NCBI GenBank assembly: GCA_033064195.1
Contig: JARBJD010000071.1
Coordinates: 223,937-287,936, forward strand
From: Blattamonas nauphoetae
Lineage: Eukaryota > Preaxostyla > Oxymonadida
DNA length: 64,000 nucleotides
Direction: 5' to 3'
Part shown: positions 45,421 to 56,683 of the stretch, piece by piece
Layout of the letters: each line of letters starts with the position of its first letter
Position numbering within the stretch: position 1 is the stretch's first letter
Program-made: the position numbers and the translations under genes
The notes under the pieces: generated by a model
Seen by the model: only the letters and a program-made list of their open reading frames with translations
The model's database searches: none
Told to the model about the DNA's origin: nothing

Positions 45421-46437
45421 TTGAACTTCATGTCGCTTGTTCGATGTGTGAAAGATGGAACACATCTGGATGAGAACTTCGCCCAACAGGCGTCACAGCT
45501 TCTCACTGCCTTAACCCCATCCTGGGACTCTGTTTTCAAGGCAGAGCAGATCCTCTTCAAATTTTCGCCAACACCTGACGGAGGATGTGAAGGGTTTATT
45601 GACGCAGTTCTCACCCTTCTCTCGAGTGGCAATCTGAAGCTGTTTGATTCTACCCTCCTTTTTTTGAAGGAGACACTTTCTTTCAGTTCGTCATCTTCGC
45701 GACTCACACTTTTGAAGCAAGACTTCATGAGTAGATACACGTCAGCTTTTCTCACGCAACCAGATCTGATCATTTCGGACTGTGGCTTCTTGTTCATGCA
45801 CGTTGCCTCGTTATTCCCCTCCCTCATGGATCAATATTCAATCGCCGATTTCTCAGAAACAACTGGACTCCCGACTGAATCTGTTCAAGCAACCATTCTT
45901 GACAAGTAATTTAGGCCACTTTCGCCATTCATCACAACTTTGTGGTTGCGCAGGCTCGAATTCACGGACAACGAAAAGGCCGAGGCTCTCCCGTGGCTGT
46001 TGGCCCAGATGTTAATCCCCGCACCGTCCCATCAACCCACACTACACTTTATTCTCTCTCTCCCGATATGCCATCTGTTTGTTGGCTCGCTGGACCTCTT
46101 CACAACTGACTCGATCGTTCCATTCTTTCTTGACGCACTGCGGGAAGGTGTGTCAGAATGGAGGAGAGGCACAGACAATGTGAAGGCGAGAGGCGCAGAA
46201 ATCCTTCGTTTGATGAGAGAAGAGGGTCTGACAGACAAACTGGAGCAGACATCATTCACAACTCACAAACAGTCTCCTTTTGCGACATCGACAGAAATGA
46301 CTCGTCTCATCCGCAAGGATCTTGGACTGAATTATCCAGGGGGGAACTCCTCCCTGTATAAGCCCTGTTTCATCTCACAGTGTCACATCGCAAAAGACCA
46401 TCTGTCTGCTCATTTATTGATGCAATTGAGGAAATAA
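45421..46437 (+). CDS. Uncharacterised repetitive-family protein (gene C)
   Basis: Two exons, split by a 48-bp GT-AG intron at 45906-45953 (…ATILDK to LEFTDNEKAEAL…), encode a Leu-rich helical protein ending at TAA 46435-46437. The frame is open upstream of 45421 to about 45310 without a clear ATG, so a 5' exon or a different start is likely. The sequence style (SLVRCVKDG near the N-terminus, AEILRLMREEGLTDKLEQ near the C-terminus, then a …LGLNYPG tail) fits a large lineage-specific protein family without known function that I associate with Blattamonas (inference from memory). A fragment of its 3' end recurs at 70-237. Confidence 0.6.
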
Positions 46438-46605
46438 GGGTGAGATCAACTCGAAGACGGGACATCTATTATTTCCAGTGTGACTCGTAGCTGGTCGAGG
46501 TGTCGATGGGATGAAGACCCGAGAAGACAAAAAAGATGGGTCAGATCAAAATTGTTTCGATATTTCAACAAGCACCAGTTTATTTGAACCTGTTCACCTT
46601 CTCAA

Positions 46606-47517
46606 ATGGAAGAAGAATATAAACAGTTATGTGAGGAATTAGACAATCTTCTCGCTCATGCGGAGGACGAGCAAACAGTCACCAAACTTAGAAGTCGTCT
46701 TTCCGGTTTGTTCGAGTTTCACTGACATTAATATCGACTTGATCAGATAAATCATCCCGATATATGATGTTTAAGAGGTTATCCTCAGGCATCTTTCGAG
46801 AGTTCGTTGTTTCTCACAAACCACTCTCTGATTATGTGGTCTGACGATTTCATCTCCTCATTCTCTCTGAAGGATGTCCTTTCGTGCATTCTGGACTTCA
46901 TGTGCGAATACAGTCTTTCTTTCACTGTTCTCATTCATTCACATCGGTTTCGTTGCAGCCGAGCAATTCGATTCCCTTTCAGAAATTCGTGAAAACAGTC
47001 ATATATTTTGGGACAGCGTACATGCACTAAGACCATATTTCATGACCTCTCCAGAACTTTATGAACTCGTATGCTCGTTCTTTGATCGATTTCCCAGCTA
47101 TGGACGAAACCACCATCAATTTCATTGGTGAATGAGCTTTCCACTCTTCTGCTGGCCATGTCTCCAGTTCTTCGGGACTGTCACGTCACTTGCGGTGATA
47201 TCTCGCCCCATCCATTCATCACTTTCCCAACAAACACACTCGCTCAAGTCTTTTCAGTCTTGTCATCCAATCATCGGATGCCAATGCAGTCCAAAGCTGT
47301 CTGTTGTACAGCCATTCTCCTCTTTTCTCGCTGCTCCGAGCCGACTCAAGCTTCAGATTTCGAGTTGTTTTTCAAAACTCAAACTGGACTCGAAGCCGAA
47401 GATATGGACACGCTCTGCAGAACAACCATCCATCCATCGTTCCTAAAGTTGCCCTGTTTCGCTACTGCCAATTTGGGAAATGACGATCTGACTTTTAGAA
47501 CGCTCCCAACAGAGTAA
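46606..47517 (+). pseudogene. Truncated paralogue of gene A (A')
   Basis: Matches gene A from its ATG (MEEEYKQLCEELDNLLAHAED) through the conserved 41-bp intron (46706-46746) and the likely intron beginning gtatgctcg near 47068. After about 47490 the similarity to gene A ends abruptly and a TAA follows at 47515-47517. More than 2 kb of gene A, corresponding to 1300-3522, is missing. It may be an expressed short form or a remnant. Confidence 0.6.
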
Positions 47518-47727
47518 CAGAGGGGAAGATCACTTCACAGGGCGAAATGAGAAACAAAAAGGAGAATAACAGCAATAATTTAGTTTATTTGACACAATTC
47601 ACGGGAAATTTACTCAATCTATCTTCATCTCTTCTTTCAGAACCATAATCGAGATCGAACACGGAATCATCAGTTCGGATTGAATGTATGAATTTAGTGA
47701 TATATGATGTTGTATAGTAACACTTGA

Positions 47728-48930
47728 TTGGTTCAATATCGTTCGGATGAGGGCATCACCGCCCATGCAGCGGAGTTCATGATGTCCATCCAACAATACA
47801 TCCATGAGCCTGAACAATACGCGGAGAACTCAGATATGTATGATAAGGCCGGAGTTGTTCAAGAAGATATCCGACTTCGACTGGAGAAGGCTTCTGAGCG
47901 TTTTTCTTCATACATCGAAGAATGGAGCAAAAGTCGAAACAATCCCGATATGTTCTGGAGAAGTGTTCTAACTGCAATTTTGCAATGTCTTATCAACAGC
48001 TGGGTCACTTTTGATCACCGTTGCCGACAATTTTGGTTGAACATTCAATCCCACTGAGCAACATTTATGATCGATTTCGAACCGATCCCTTTGAACCCGA
48101 AACTGTATTATCAAGGCATTAATTCACGTGAACAATGCCTCCATTGGATTCTCGTGAAGTTCCACAAGGCGACGACCACCCTTCTCAAACAGGACATCGC
48201 ACACAAACTGCTCGCTCACTTGGACCAAACAAAATCTGACAGCTTCCTCTTCTCCGATCTCAAGATCCTGTTTGTGTGTCTCCGCATGCGCCGTGTGCGT
48301 GTGCTCCACTTCCATCACCCCTTACTGGAGGAAGGGCTGGAGGACGCAACCGAAATGGTCTAACCCCACAACCACGAAACGACCGCGTTTTATGCCAAGC
48401 AAATTCTGATTATCCGCCCGATAGCTGCCAAACTGATCACATTGATGGTGCTTCCTGAAGAATACTATCCAAATGTGTCCAGACGATTCAAAGAATTCAA
48501 AAGTAACGGAATGAATGATAATGACGATGGGTGCTCGTCCGATGACGAAATGCCGATTGATGTTGAAAAAGAAGCGGAGAAGCGTGTGATCCACGGACTC
48601 TTCAGATTGGAAAGCTTATCGGAACCAACAAACAACAACGATGAAGTCGAAAATGAAGAAAAAGAAGAGGAATATCAATCAGAAGCACCAGATGAAAACG
48701 AAGAGTATAATATGAACACCAAAGTTAGTTCGTCGGGACTCGTATACGGCGTGGTCGACGAACAGGACAACTAGGAAAAAGATGGCAATGAAGGGTATTT
48801 CAAATGAAGATAATGAATCACCCATGAGGAACAAGACGATTCAAATTGGTAATGCTAGAATGCCCTCCACTCAAACACTGCTCGAATCATTTTCACAACT
48901 TCATTTCACCATTAGTTCGTTTCAATGCCC
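47728..48930 (+). pseudogene. Broken paralogue of gene B (B')
   Basis: Clearly similar to gene B along most of its length (SSYIEEWSKSRNNPD, NSREQCLHWILVKFHKA, LKILFVCLRMRRVRVLHFHH, LLEEGLEDATEM). The frame is interrupted by TGA at 48055-48057 where gene B has Trp, by TAA at 48361-48363, and by TAG at 48772-48774. The final match (RMPSTQTLLESF) lies in another frame. The acidic tail is much shorter than in gene B. It is best read as a pseudogene. The upstream spacer is also shared with gene B. Confidence 0.75.
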
Positions 48931-49038
48931 GACCCCACAATATTGAAGTGATGAAACTGAGGAGATGGGTACAGATGAATTGAGAGAGGAAATAGCGAAG
49001 TGCAGCGTGTCCCAATTGAGTGATCTCTCCATCAAAAA

Positions 49039-51015
49039 ATGTCGAAGAAAGCGGATGCATTTCCACGACCGTTTTATCGGAGTCTGTCCCATGCAAGATG
49101 TGAATCTCAAGTGATTGATCTTCTGGATGACTTCTACAATGATTTGAGTTCGCCTTTCTCTTCTGAATCGTTTTCAGCGACAACCCAACAAATAGACCGA
49201 TTGCTGAACAGTTCAGTGACCCAAAAATTTCGAAATACGATTCAACACTTTCCTACTCCGCCCGTCGTTGTATGTGTACTTCCTGTTTTCACTCTTCAAC
49301 CAGCTTCGCTGCTTCCGCGTTCTTCATCGTTGCGGTGTGAGCTTTCTCGACTTTTCACGTTTATAGGAACAATACTGGGATCAAATTGGATTCGATTATA
49401 TCTTGGGAAACCCCTTTCTTGGATATTCAGAAACTCTCTCCTCCCAAACGAATCAAATCTCGAACTTAGTCACTTTGTGTGATTCTCCTTGTTATCATAT
49501 CTCTGTGCAGTGTTGGGAATCACTTGCTGATCATTCCCTCGACGAATCGTTTATTACGTCCTTTGTAGCGAAGGAATTCTTCACATCCACATTCATCCCA
49601 ACTCTGGACTTCTTTGCCACTACCATCTCAAATTCTCCTGAAAATGAACTCTCCGAACAATATCAGCACATTTTGAGCCATGTCGTGACCGTTTCAGAAA
49701 CATTCTCTGTTCGAATGCCGTCACCAACATTGGAACTCTCGATTCTGCTCCCTTTCTTCCTGGCAACAGATCCACAGTCATTTCATATCGTGGCTGAGCT
49801 GCTCTTCCACCGAAAATTCCAACTTTCACCGTCAGATTTGTCTGAAACAGCTGTGCGTTACAGAATCCACCATTCATCGCCAATCCTGTCCGACACTGTT
49901 CTAAATGCACTGACAGCGAAAGTTGTCGCTCTTGAAGAGATTGTTGTTCAAATGAGCGATGGGCACATTCTCGGATACGCTGATCCTGTTGCAGAAATGT
50001 TCCACAAACCTCGAATCGTCAAGAAGGCGCTGTTTTGCATTCAAAATCTGACCCAAGACTCCCCAAATCCAACAGTGTGCTTCTTTTTGTGTTTTTTACT
50101 TCATGTCCTTCTGCTTAGGGTTCACATCTCCCCGCAGTCCTGCCAAAAATCAGCTCCTTCGTTAAAACGATCTTCACCCACTTTCAGACCACATTGCCGA
50201 CTCATCGCGATCCTGTCATGTTGGAAATGGTCGGATCGTTCGTTTCTTCGTGTTTATCTCCAACAGAACATTCACCAACTCGTGTCGACACTTTCCTGAC
50301 TCTCTTCGGTGAAGACGGAGACGCTGTGGACACATTCAAAGATGTTGTCGGATGGCTGCTGTCCTTTCCCCATCCCCCTCTCACAGACACCGCAATCAAG
50401 CTGCTGAGCAGTTGTGTCCCAACAAGAGAGGATCTTGTGTTGGGAATCATGAGCGGAGAATTCTTGCGAAATGCCGTTGAACAAACTGTGCTCAATCAGC
50501 GTCTGCCACTCTCTCTGGCCAATGCGGAGACTGTCACAATCTTTTTTGTGAAGATTCTTGATTCTTTCCTCCATTCCTATGCTTTTCAAAATGGAGGGAC
50601 ATTCGAGGAACAGCGACGACGCCCAGCGGAAGCGATCAACGCCTCACTGCTTTCACTGCAACCGTACTTCGATTTCGTCTTCTCCCCAAGCTGCCTTGAA
50701 ACCCTCTCACGAACCATTCTTCACAATCTCTCACAGTATCTTCTCGACATTTCGAATTTCCATTCTTCGTCACTTGATGTGATGAAGAAAATTGGATTTT
50801 GGATCCATCTGATGAATTACACTGTCACTCTCTCCATGACCGACTACCACTTCCCCTGGACTCTCCAATACACTCGTTTTTGGTTCTTAAAACCTGAAGA
50901 GTTGAAGCTGCTAAAACAAGGATGGATGGACTGCTGCGAGGAGAGCGTGCAGGATGTGTACGAATGGCAAATTCATCTTGTTCCCAACCAGAAATGGCGT
51001 TATCTGAACTGGTGA
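49039..51015 (+). CDS. Uncharacterised protein (gene D'), intact paralogue of D
   Basis: ATG 49039 (MSKKADAFPRPFYRSL) to TGA 51013-51015. Introns: one of 34 bp near 49480-49513 joins SNLELSHF to CWESLADHSLDE, and one at 50075-50118 (44 bp) joins DSPNPT to GSHLPAVLPK. With these removed the frame is open to the end at about 630 residues. It retains the 100 bases lost from the left-hand copy. No known domain is recognised; the sequence is rich in helices, Leu and Ser (SILLPFFLATDPQSF, DAVDTFKDVVGWLL). It follows B' on the same strand. Confidence 0.7.
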
Positions 51016-51069
51016 GGACCAAAACAATGTCGAGATCAATTCTGGTCACATGACACACATCTGGCCTCG

Positions 51070-51173
51070 CACAAATCACCCCAAATCTCATTGTTCTCCA
51101 CAATCAGTTTTCCTCGCCATCTCCTGTTCTCTCACAAATCACCACAAATCCCATTGTTCTCCACAATCAGTTT
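51070..51173 (+). repeat. Two 41-bp direct repeats, 63-bp spacing
   Basis: The sequence starting cacaaatcacc and ending caatcagttt occurs at 51070-51110 and, with two differences, at 51133-51173. It lies just downstream of the D' stop. Confidence 0.85.
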
Positions 51174-51358
51174 CATTGTCATGCTCAAAATCGAATCTGT
51201 CCGAAGGCATCGTCCATTCACGGAAACTGCATCTTCACCTACACTGTACACAGAAGGCAAGCAGAAGATGGGTGGAGAACTTCCTTCTCTTCAATAAAGA
51301 AGCCACTCCTCTCCAGATTTCCAGCAGCTTGGTTTCTCAGTCACAGACACCAACAGCC

Positions 51359-52269
51359 ATGTCAACATCTTTTCCCAATCTCCCGCTCGGCTCTCTCTTC
51401 TTCCCATCTTTGCAGCAGGGCATTGTAGCTCTCACAGGATGCATCCGAATCAGTGGGAAGGACGACAACAGTTTCCTGAAAGCACACGAAACAGCAGTCT
51501 CCGCCCTCAGCAAAGTTCTGAGATGGTTGGAACTGGTTCAAGCCGTGTTCGAAGCTGTCATCCCCCGCAACGTGAAATTCACCCACATCTCATCTCACTC
51601 CCACCCGCAACATCTCCACATTTCATCCCCTTCCTCCTCCGAACGCAAGAGACTCCACTCGTGGACGACGCTGAAATCAACGACCAGCACATTCAAAGTG
51701 TCACAACCCAACTTGCTCTTCTCCAGCAACAACGCCAACACCTTCTTGTCGCTTGGAGCAAGCAACTCATGCTCTTGGTGGATGAGGAAGAAGCCGTGAG
51801 TTGTCACAATATGCTCACGATGGATGCAAAGGAAGGGGATCCTGCTGTTCTTGCCAGCGGAGAGTTGGAAGGCGATCTTCAGTGTGGGATGCTCATTGCA
51901 CAGGCACTCAACGGAACACTCTCTGGACCACTTCCCGAAGTTGCTTTTCCATATTTCAGAAGGATTGTCTCGATGCTCATGCAGATAATCAGATCATCAC
52001 ATGCTTCCGAAGCAAGCAGTCCTATTTTGGAGGAGATGCTCCAGAAACATTCGTCATATCTCCTTCAGGAAGTTCTGCACACTCTGTGGAGGTGGTCGAG
52101 CCAGTTCTTCGTTGCATCGATTGGAGGAGATGTCGATGGCAATGAAGATCCAGAACCACCTGGCAACGGAAGAGCAGAGAACGAAGCAAAAACGATCAAA
52201 GATGGAGAATGGAGCACGCCAGCGTGTCGACACAGAGCAAGTGGGATACCATGCAGAGTCAGCCAGTGA
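51359..52269 (+). CDS. Hypothetical helical protein, exon join unresolved
   Basis: A protein-like frame starts at ATG 51359 (MSTSFPNLPLGSLFF) and runs through HETAVSALSKVLRWLELVQAV. A second frame, from about 51650 (ETPLVDDAEINDQH) through TQLALLQQQRQHLLVAW and ILEEMLQKHSSYLLQEVL, ends at TGA 52267-52269. The two are probably exons of one gene separated by a short intron within 51560-51650, but I could not find a splice pair that keeps the frame. No domain is recognised; long amphipathic helices are suggested. It lies at the edge of the host block, before the AT-rich region. Confidence 0.5.
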
Positions 52270-54300
52270 TGTCATCTGAGCATCGATTGAAATGTGGGAA
52301 GTGGGCAACAGAGTGCTTCTGGTCTCGCCAATCATCGAAAGACGCCGAGGACTGTTTGTTAACACAGTGTTCATGATTTTGGATGAATCTGTCCGCACAA
52401 ATGCTCCATTGGTTGATATTGTGTTGTGAAGCAGTGTTTGATCGAGTTGTCAATGCCTGACAGACACATCATGGATTGTCATTTTGAAGGACAGAAATCC
52501 AAGCAGCTCACTTTTTGCAGGTCAGCACATCGACACAGTGAATCAAAGAGACGAGGATAGGAACAAAAGAAGCAAAGGAACGAGGAGTAGATATCAGTAC
52601 TGCAAAGTGTCGAAGCAATCAGGCGAAGAAAGAAGCCGAAAGCAACAATGGAAATGGAAGAGAAACAGAGGTGCAATGGAAACGTATTTATTGCTCTTCA
52701 TTTTCTCGATGTTTCATTTTATTTTGTTGTTCGTCGATTCGCACATCATGCATGATTTTATTGTGTGTGTCATTTTTCTCCCATATTAAATGTTTTCGTC
52801 TGATCAACAAGAAAAAAGAAAATTTGAAGTCAAACAGATGGTTTTGTATTGATTTAAAGCAATAATCATCATTTCTTTTTCAAAAGGATAATCTTGAGTT
52901 CCATTCGAAGTCACATGAAAAAAAGTAACTGTTTGACCACTCCGTCACACGATCGTAACAATTATTGATGTCTTGGCCTAATTCAGAATATTTTGATAGT
53001 TTTCATCCAAAAACCACATATATGTTGATAATGGTTCAGCGGTCCCTGATAAAAACGACCTTTCAAAACGATCGTTTTCACGGGGGCATTTTTGTTCCTT
53101 TTTTCAGTTTTCGATTTTAACTCGCCAAAGTTTCACCACATCACATTTACATCCTTCCAACGCTTTTTTGAAGTTCCCGCTCGCCTCACATTTGCTCACT
53201 TTTTTGCATTTCAAACCGTTTTGAATCGCCTTTTAGTGTCTCTCCGAACATTCGTTTACGCGTTCATCACTCTCACACTTTTATCTCAGTAGTATAGAAG
53301 ACGGAAATCGATACCTATCTAGATCGCCAATAACACGGAATAAATCACTTTTGACCTCAAAAACATACATTTCCTGACACTTCGATTTTGATGAATTTTG
53401 AACCTGATTCTTACTTTATTTTGATAAAATGAGCTCCAAAAATGGATTGCAGACGATTCAGGGTCAAATCAATCGGCACGATCATGTCGATGTTGTACAT
53501 CAATCCAATTGACTGGACCAGGTGGCCCAGGTGGATCGCGAAATCAAATTGGTTTTTTATTTTTGGAGGTCCACATCGGCTCTAAAGAGCCTAAGCTTCG
53601 CGAAGGTCCACAAGTCCACAAAGTCCACGGCGCAGGGGAACGCTCAGAATGCACCAGAATGACGTGCACTACCTCCCCATGCATCTACGGCATCCATGGA
53701 TTGTTTTGGTCAAAAATGATTTTTTCACTTTTTTCATCACTATAAAAGGAAATAAAAAATTGATTTTTTAAAATTAACCTTAATTTTTGAGACCATCCAA
53801 AATTGTTCTGACAACGTTAATATCGGTCTGACGAGTTTATATACGACGTGTTTCGTGTGATCTGAGAAGTATTTCCGAAGTTATGGGTGATCTCAAAATT
53901 AACGCTGATTTATTTTTTTTCGATTTTTTTAATTTGTATATGAAGAGGAGATCCAAAGTTTGAAAAATCCAATTTTGAGCTTCGACCACACAAACCTCTT
54001 CCAAGGTCAATCCCGATCTGCTGAGTTCATTTCTGATGTTTTCAGAGTGATCTGAGCAGTAGTTCCTGAGATATGGGTGATCCAAAAATAAACGTTAAAC
54101 TTTTTTAACTTTCTGATTTTTTAATTTGTATATGAAGAGGAGGTACTGGCCAAGTTCAAGTATTGAGCCCTCGACGTAATGCTCCAAGATACTCAGGCAA
54201 AATGGTGCCCTGGTGACTGATGCGTAGAACGATTTGGAGGTTGGATTGGAGACGGATGATCGAAAGATTGTCCCCGGGGTTCATGTTGGCAGCACTTAGA
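52270..54300. other. AT-rich region without supported genes
   Basis: Base composition shifts to AT-rich from about 52.7 kb. Only short frames of low-complexity composition are present. The junction between host DNA and the Polinton-type element must lie in or just beyond this stretch, but the other end of the element is outside the window, so no terminal repeat can be matched. Confidence 0.5.
53857..54145. repeat. Imperfect direct repeat, 190-bp period
   Basis: Two related blocks of about 90 bases begin at 53857 (gtgatctgagaagtatttcc) and 54047 (gtgatctgagcagtagttcc). Each ends with the identical aatttgtatatgaagaggag. They lie close to the left edge of the Polinton-type element and may be part of its terminal region. 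Confidence 0.6.
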
Positions 54301-54501
54301 TGTGTCCGTAAATCATGCCCACCCAAGACTTATCCCTTCAAGGACTTCGCCAGCAGCAGTCATTGAGAAGGATCGCGATAGAACGATCCCCAAAGGAGTA
54401 TCGGGGTGTCTATAGGAAGCTCGTACGAACGTGGGAAGGCTCTTCTCTTCGGTTATTTTTGCCATCTTCAATGAACAAAAACAAAAATATGCTAACACCA
54501 T

Positions 54502-54912
54502 TCAATATTCCAACATCAGATCAACCAGAAATTCATAATACTCTTTGATTATTTTTCCATTGATTGTCTCTGATGTTTCCATCTCGATTGATTCACCAGA
54601 ACTGTCTTTGAACCAGATCTTCACTATTGATTGTCGAGTACTCAGTTCCCACTTCTTTCGCTTCGCAATCTGTTCGTTACAGAAAGCAACATATGAATCA
54701 TTGTGAGCATCTGTCTGGATCCAATCAGCGTGAATGGTGTAATTCTGAGGAATATCTTTGGAGATGACAGTCGATGAATCACCGATCTCCTCCTTCACAT
54801 GAATGAGTTTACAGTCAAGGAAATAGATGTATTTTTGTTTTCTTGAATTGGTAAAGTCATGTGGAAGTTGAGCAGTGTGAGAATTCTGAATTGAGAAATA
54901 TCGTTTGACCAT
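54502..54912 (-). CDS. Small Polinton-type protein, unknown
   Basis: About 136 residues starting MVKRYFSIQNSHTAQ, in the element's leftmost gene position, with the AT-rich motif (54926-54937) upstream of its start. It has mixed charge and predicted strands, and no recognisable family. Its position beside the capsid-like modules suggests a structural or accessory part (inference). Confidence 0.55.
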   Translation of the reverse strand: MVKRYFSIQNSHTAQLPHDFTNSRKQKYIYFLDCKLIHVKEEIGDSSTVISKDIPQNYTIHADWIQTDAHNDSYVAFCNEQIAKRKKWELSTRQSIVKIWFKDSSGESIEMETSETINGKIIKEYYEFLVDLMLEY

Positions 54913-54954
54913 TGCTGTTTTTAGCAAAAATAAAAAATCAAAACTGTGTAATCA

Positions 54955-56637
54955 TTAATAACCTCTCTTCACTTCTTCGAATGCTTCTTGGAGTCGACGA
55001 TCAATGACGTATCGCACTCGTGGTTGTCCATTTTCGATCCAGAACAACCAGTACGTTGCCTGATGTAACGCTAGAATTGGTGGAGGAGGACCTTCTGGAA
55101 TTGATGTGAAATATGGATCAAGTTCACCTTGTTTGATTGGTGTTCCTCTGTAGACGATATTCACTGATTCTGCTGTCGAAATACCTTCTTCTCCACCTGC
55201 AATTTCACTTCGATCAGTTGGAACCATAAAAGTGAAACAAGTTGCATCTGTTGTTGCTCTTCTTCTCTTGAAATCTTTTCCTCTGTCGTTGTAGACACGA
55301 GTTGAACAAATAGAATTTTCAAACTCTTCAGTAGCAGAACAACCAATAAAATCCCCATTAACCATCATCATTTGATAGAACTCTGGTGATGTTGTTGACA
55401 TTGGGAAATTAGGAAAGTTGCTTCCAAGCATTTCGAATTGACCAACGTATTGAGGATTTCTGAAGACTGTACATTCGTTTGGTCTTTCAGGGAATAAGCA
55501 CATAAGATTCATGAGATTGTTGAGTTTGATGCTGATGTTTGATCTCACTCCCATGGCATTCGCTTTTGATTGAAATGACTGTGTGTCAATTCTTTCTGCT
55601 TTCAGAACATATAGAGTCTTCGAATATGTGTTGAAAAGAGATTGTTTTGTTGCATCAGTGATTTGATAACCATAGCAAATCGAAGTGACTTTATCAACCG
55701 ATGAAGAAAGAACAGTGGAAGTGGTTGGCGATGTCACGATATATTTGACACATCCTGATGATGAATGTTGTAAATGTTGAGGTTGAAGAACTGGATTCCC
55801 GATTTGTGTAAACTCTTGAGTCAATGTCGAGAAGTCTCCATCGTACATTAATTCTGTTTGGGATTGATTTGACATTGATGATATCGAAAGACTTGGATTT
55901 TGATCGATACTGTTTTCAAGTGTTTTCCTAACGATGGTAGAAACTCTGATCGGACAATATACTAGTGAATCTGTTGTCAAATGAAATCTCAATCGGAGAT
56001 TTCCAAAGATGGAATTTGGATACTGATCGAAAGTACTTTATGGCAGGAGATTCACAAATGGAATGACCAGCGGAATTGTAAATGTGATGTTTGAAGAGGC
56101 AGCATCGACTGGACAATGATAGTATCCACACACACTTGGATCCATTCTCTGAACATTTTCCCAAAGACTGTAGCAATGCTTCATATTGTTTTTCTCTTCA
56201 TGTGACTTGAAAGTGTGATACAGAAATGATTCGTGGATGTGATTATTCTGAAGTGAATTGTCAATGATGTTTCCTTGACTGTCGACGAGTTTCATGTTTC
56301 GAATTGCATCTGATGATGATTTATATCCGTAGAACATTCCATACATTCCAACATATTTCCCACAAGCAGTTGTTGGTTTCGAATATGGAAGTGTCACAGT
56401 TAGATTTATTCGCAAATGGTTTTTCGAAAACTCAGTCACATCATGACCGTCATAGCATAATGGCACTTCAATCTCATCAGTGATTCTGCACGGCATTGGA
56501 GGATTTGTTGGATGTACTTCTTGAATTGAATACACGTGAGGTTCTGAATCCCATTGTTTTGGCATGTATGATTGGACTTCAATTTGTTCAATTAATGTCG
56601 ATGTTGGTTTGGATTGATTTGCTCTGATACTTCTCAT
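54955..56637 (-). CDS. Capsid-like module 2 of the Polinton-type element
   Basis: A beta-strand-rich coding region, read right to left from 56637 with the AT-rich motif just upstream. Its left part (…VTSICYGYQI, MNLMCLFPERPNECTVFRNP, PPPPILALHQATYWLFWI) parallels module 1 in the order of motifs (VYCMSAGYKM, DIMLLFRHYDNEVTCFHNP, PPAPILATTATTWWVLRF). The two modules are therefore diverged paralogues. Size and order fit a double-jelly-roll capsid protein, by analogy with other Polintons; this is an inference without structural proof. Confidence 0.55.
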
Positions 56638-56683
56638 TTATAGAAAAATAAAAAATACAATATCATTATTTTCTTTTACTGTT

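Noticed and set aside
49260-49300. A further 34-bp GT-AG intron in D' (gtatgtgtacttcc…caaccag), also possible in D
   Set aside because: The splice-like ends are conserved in both copies, but removing it puts a TAG in frame shortly downstream, whereas reading through keeps a plausible frame.
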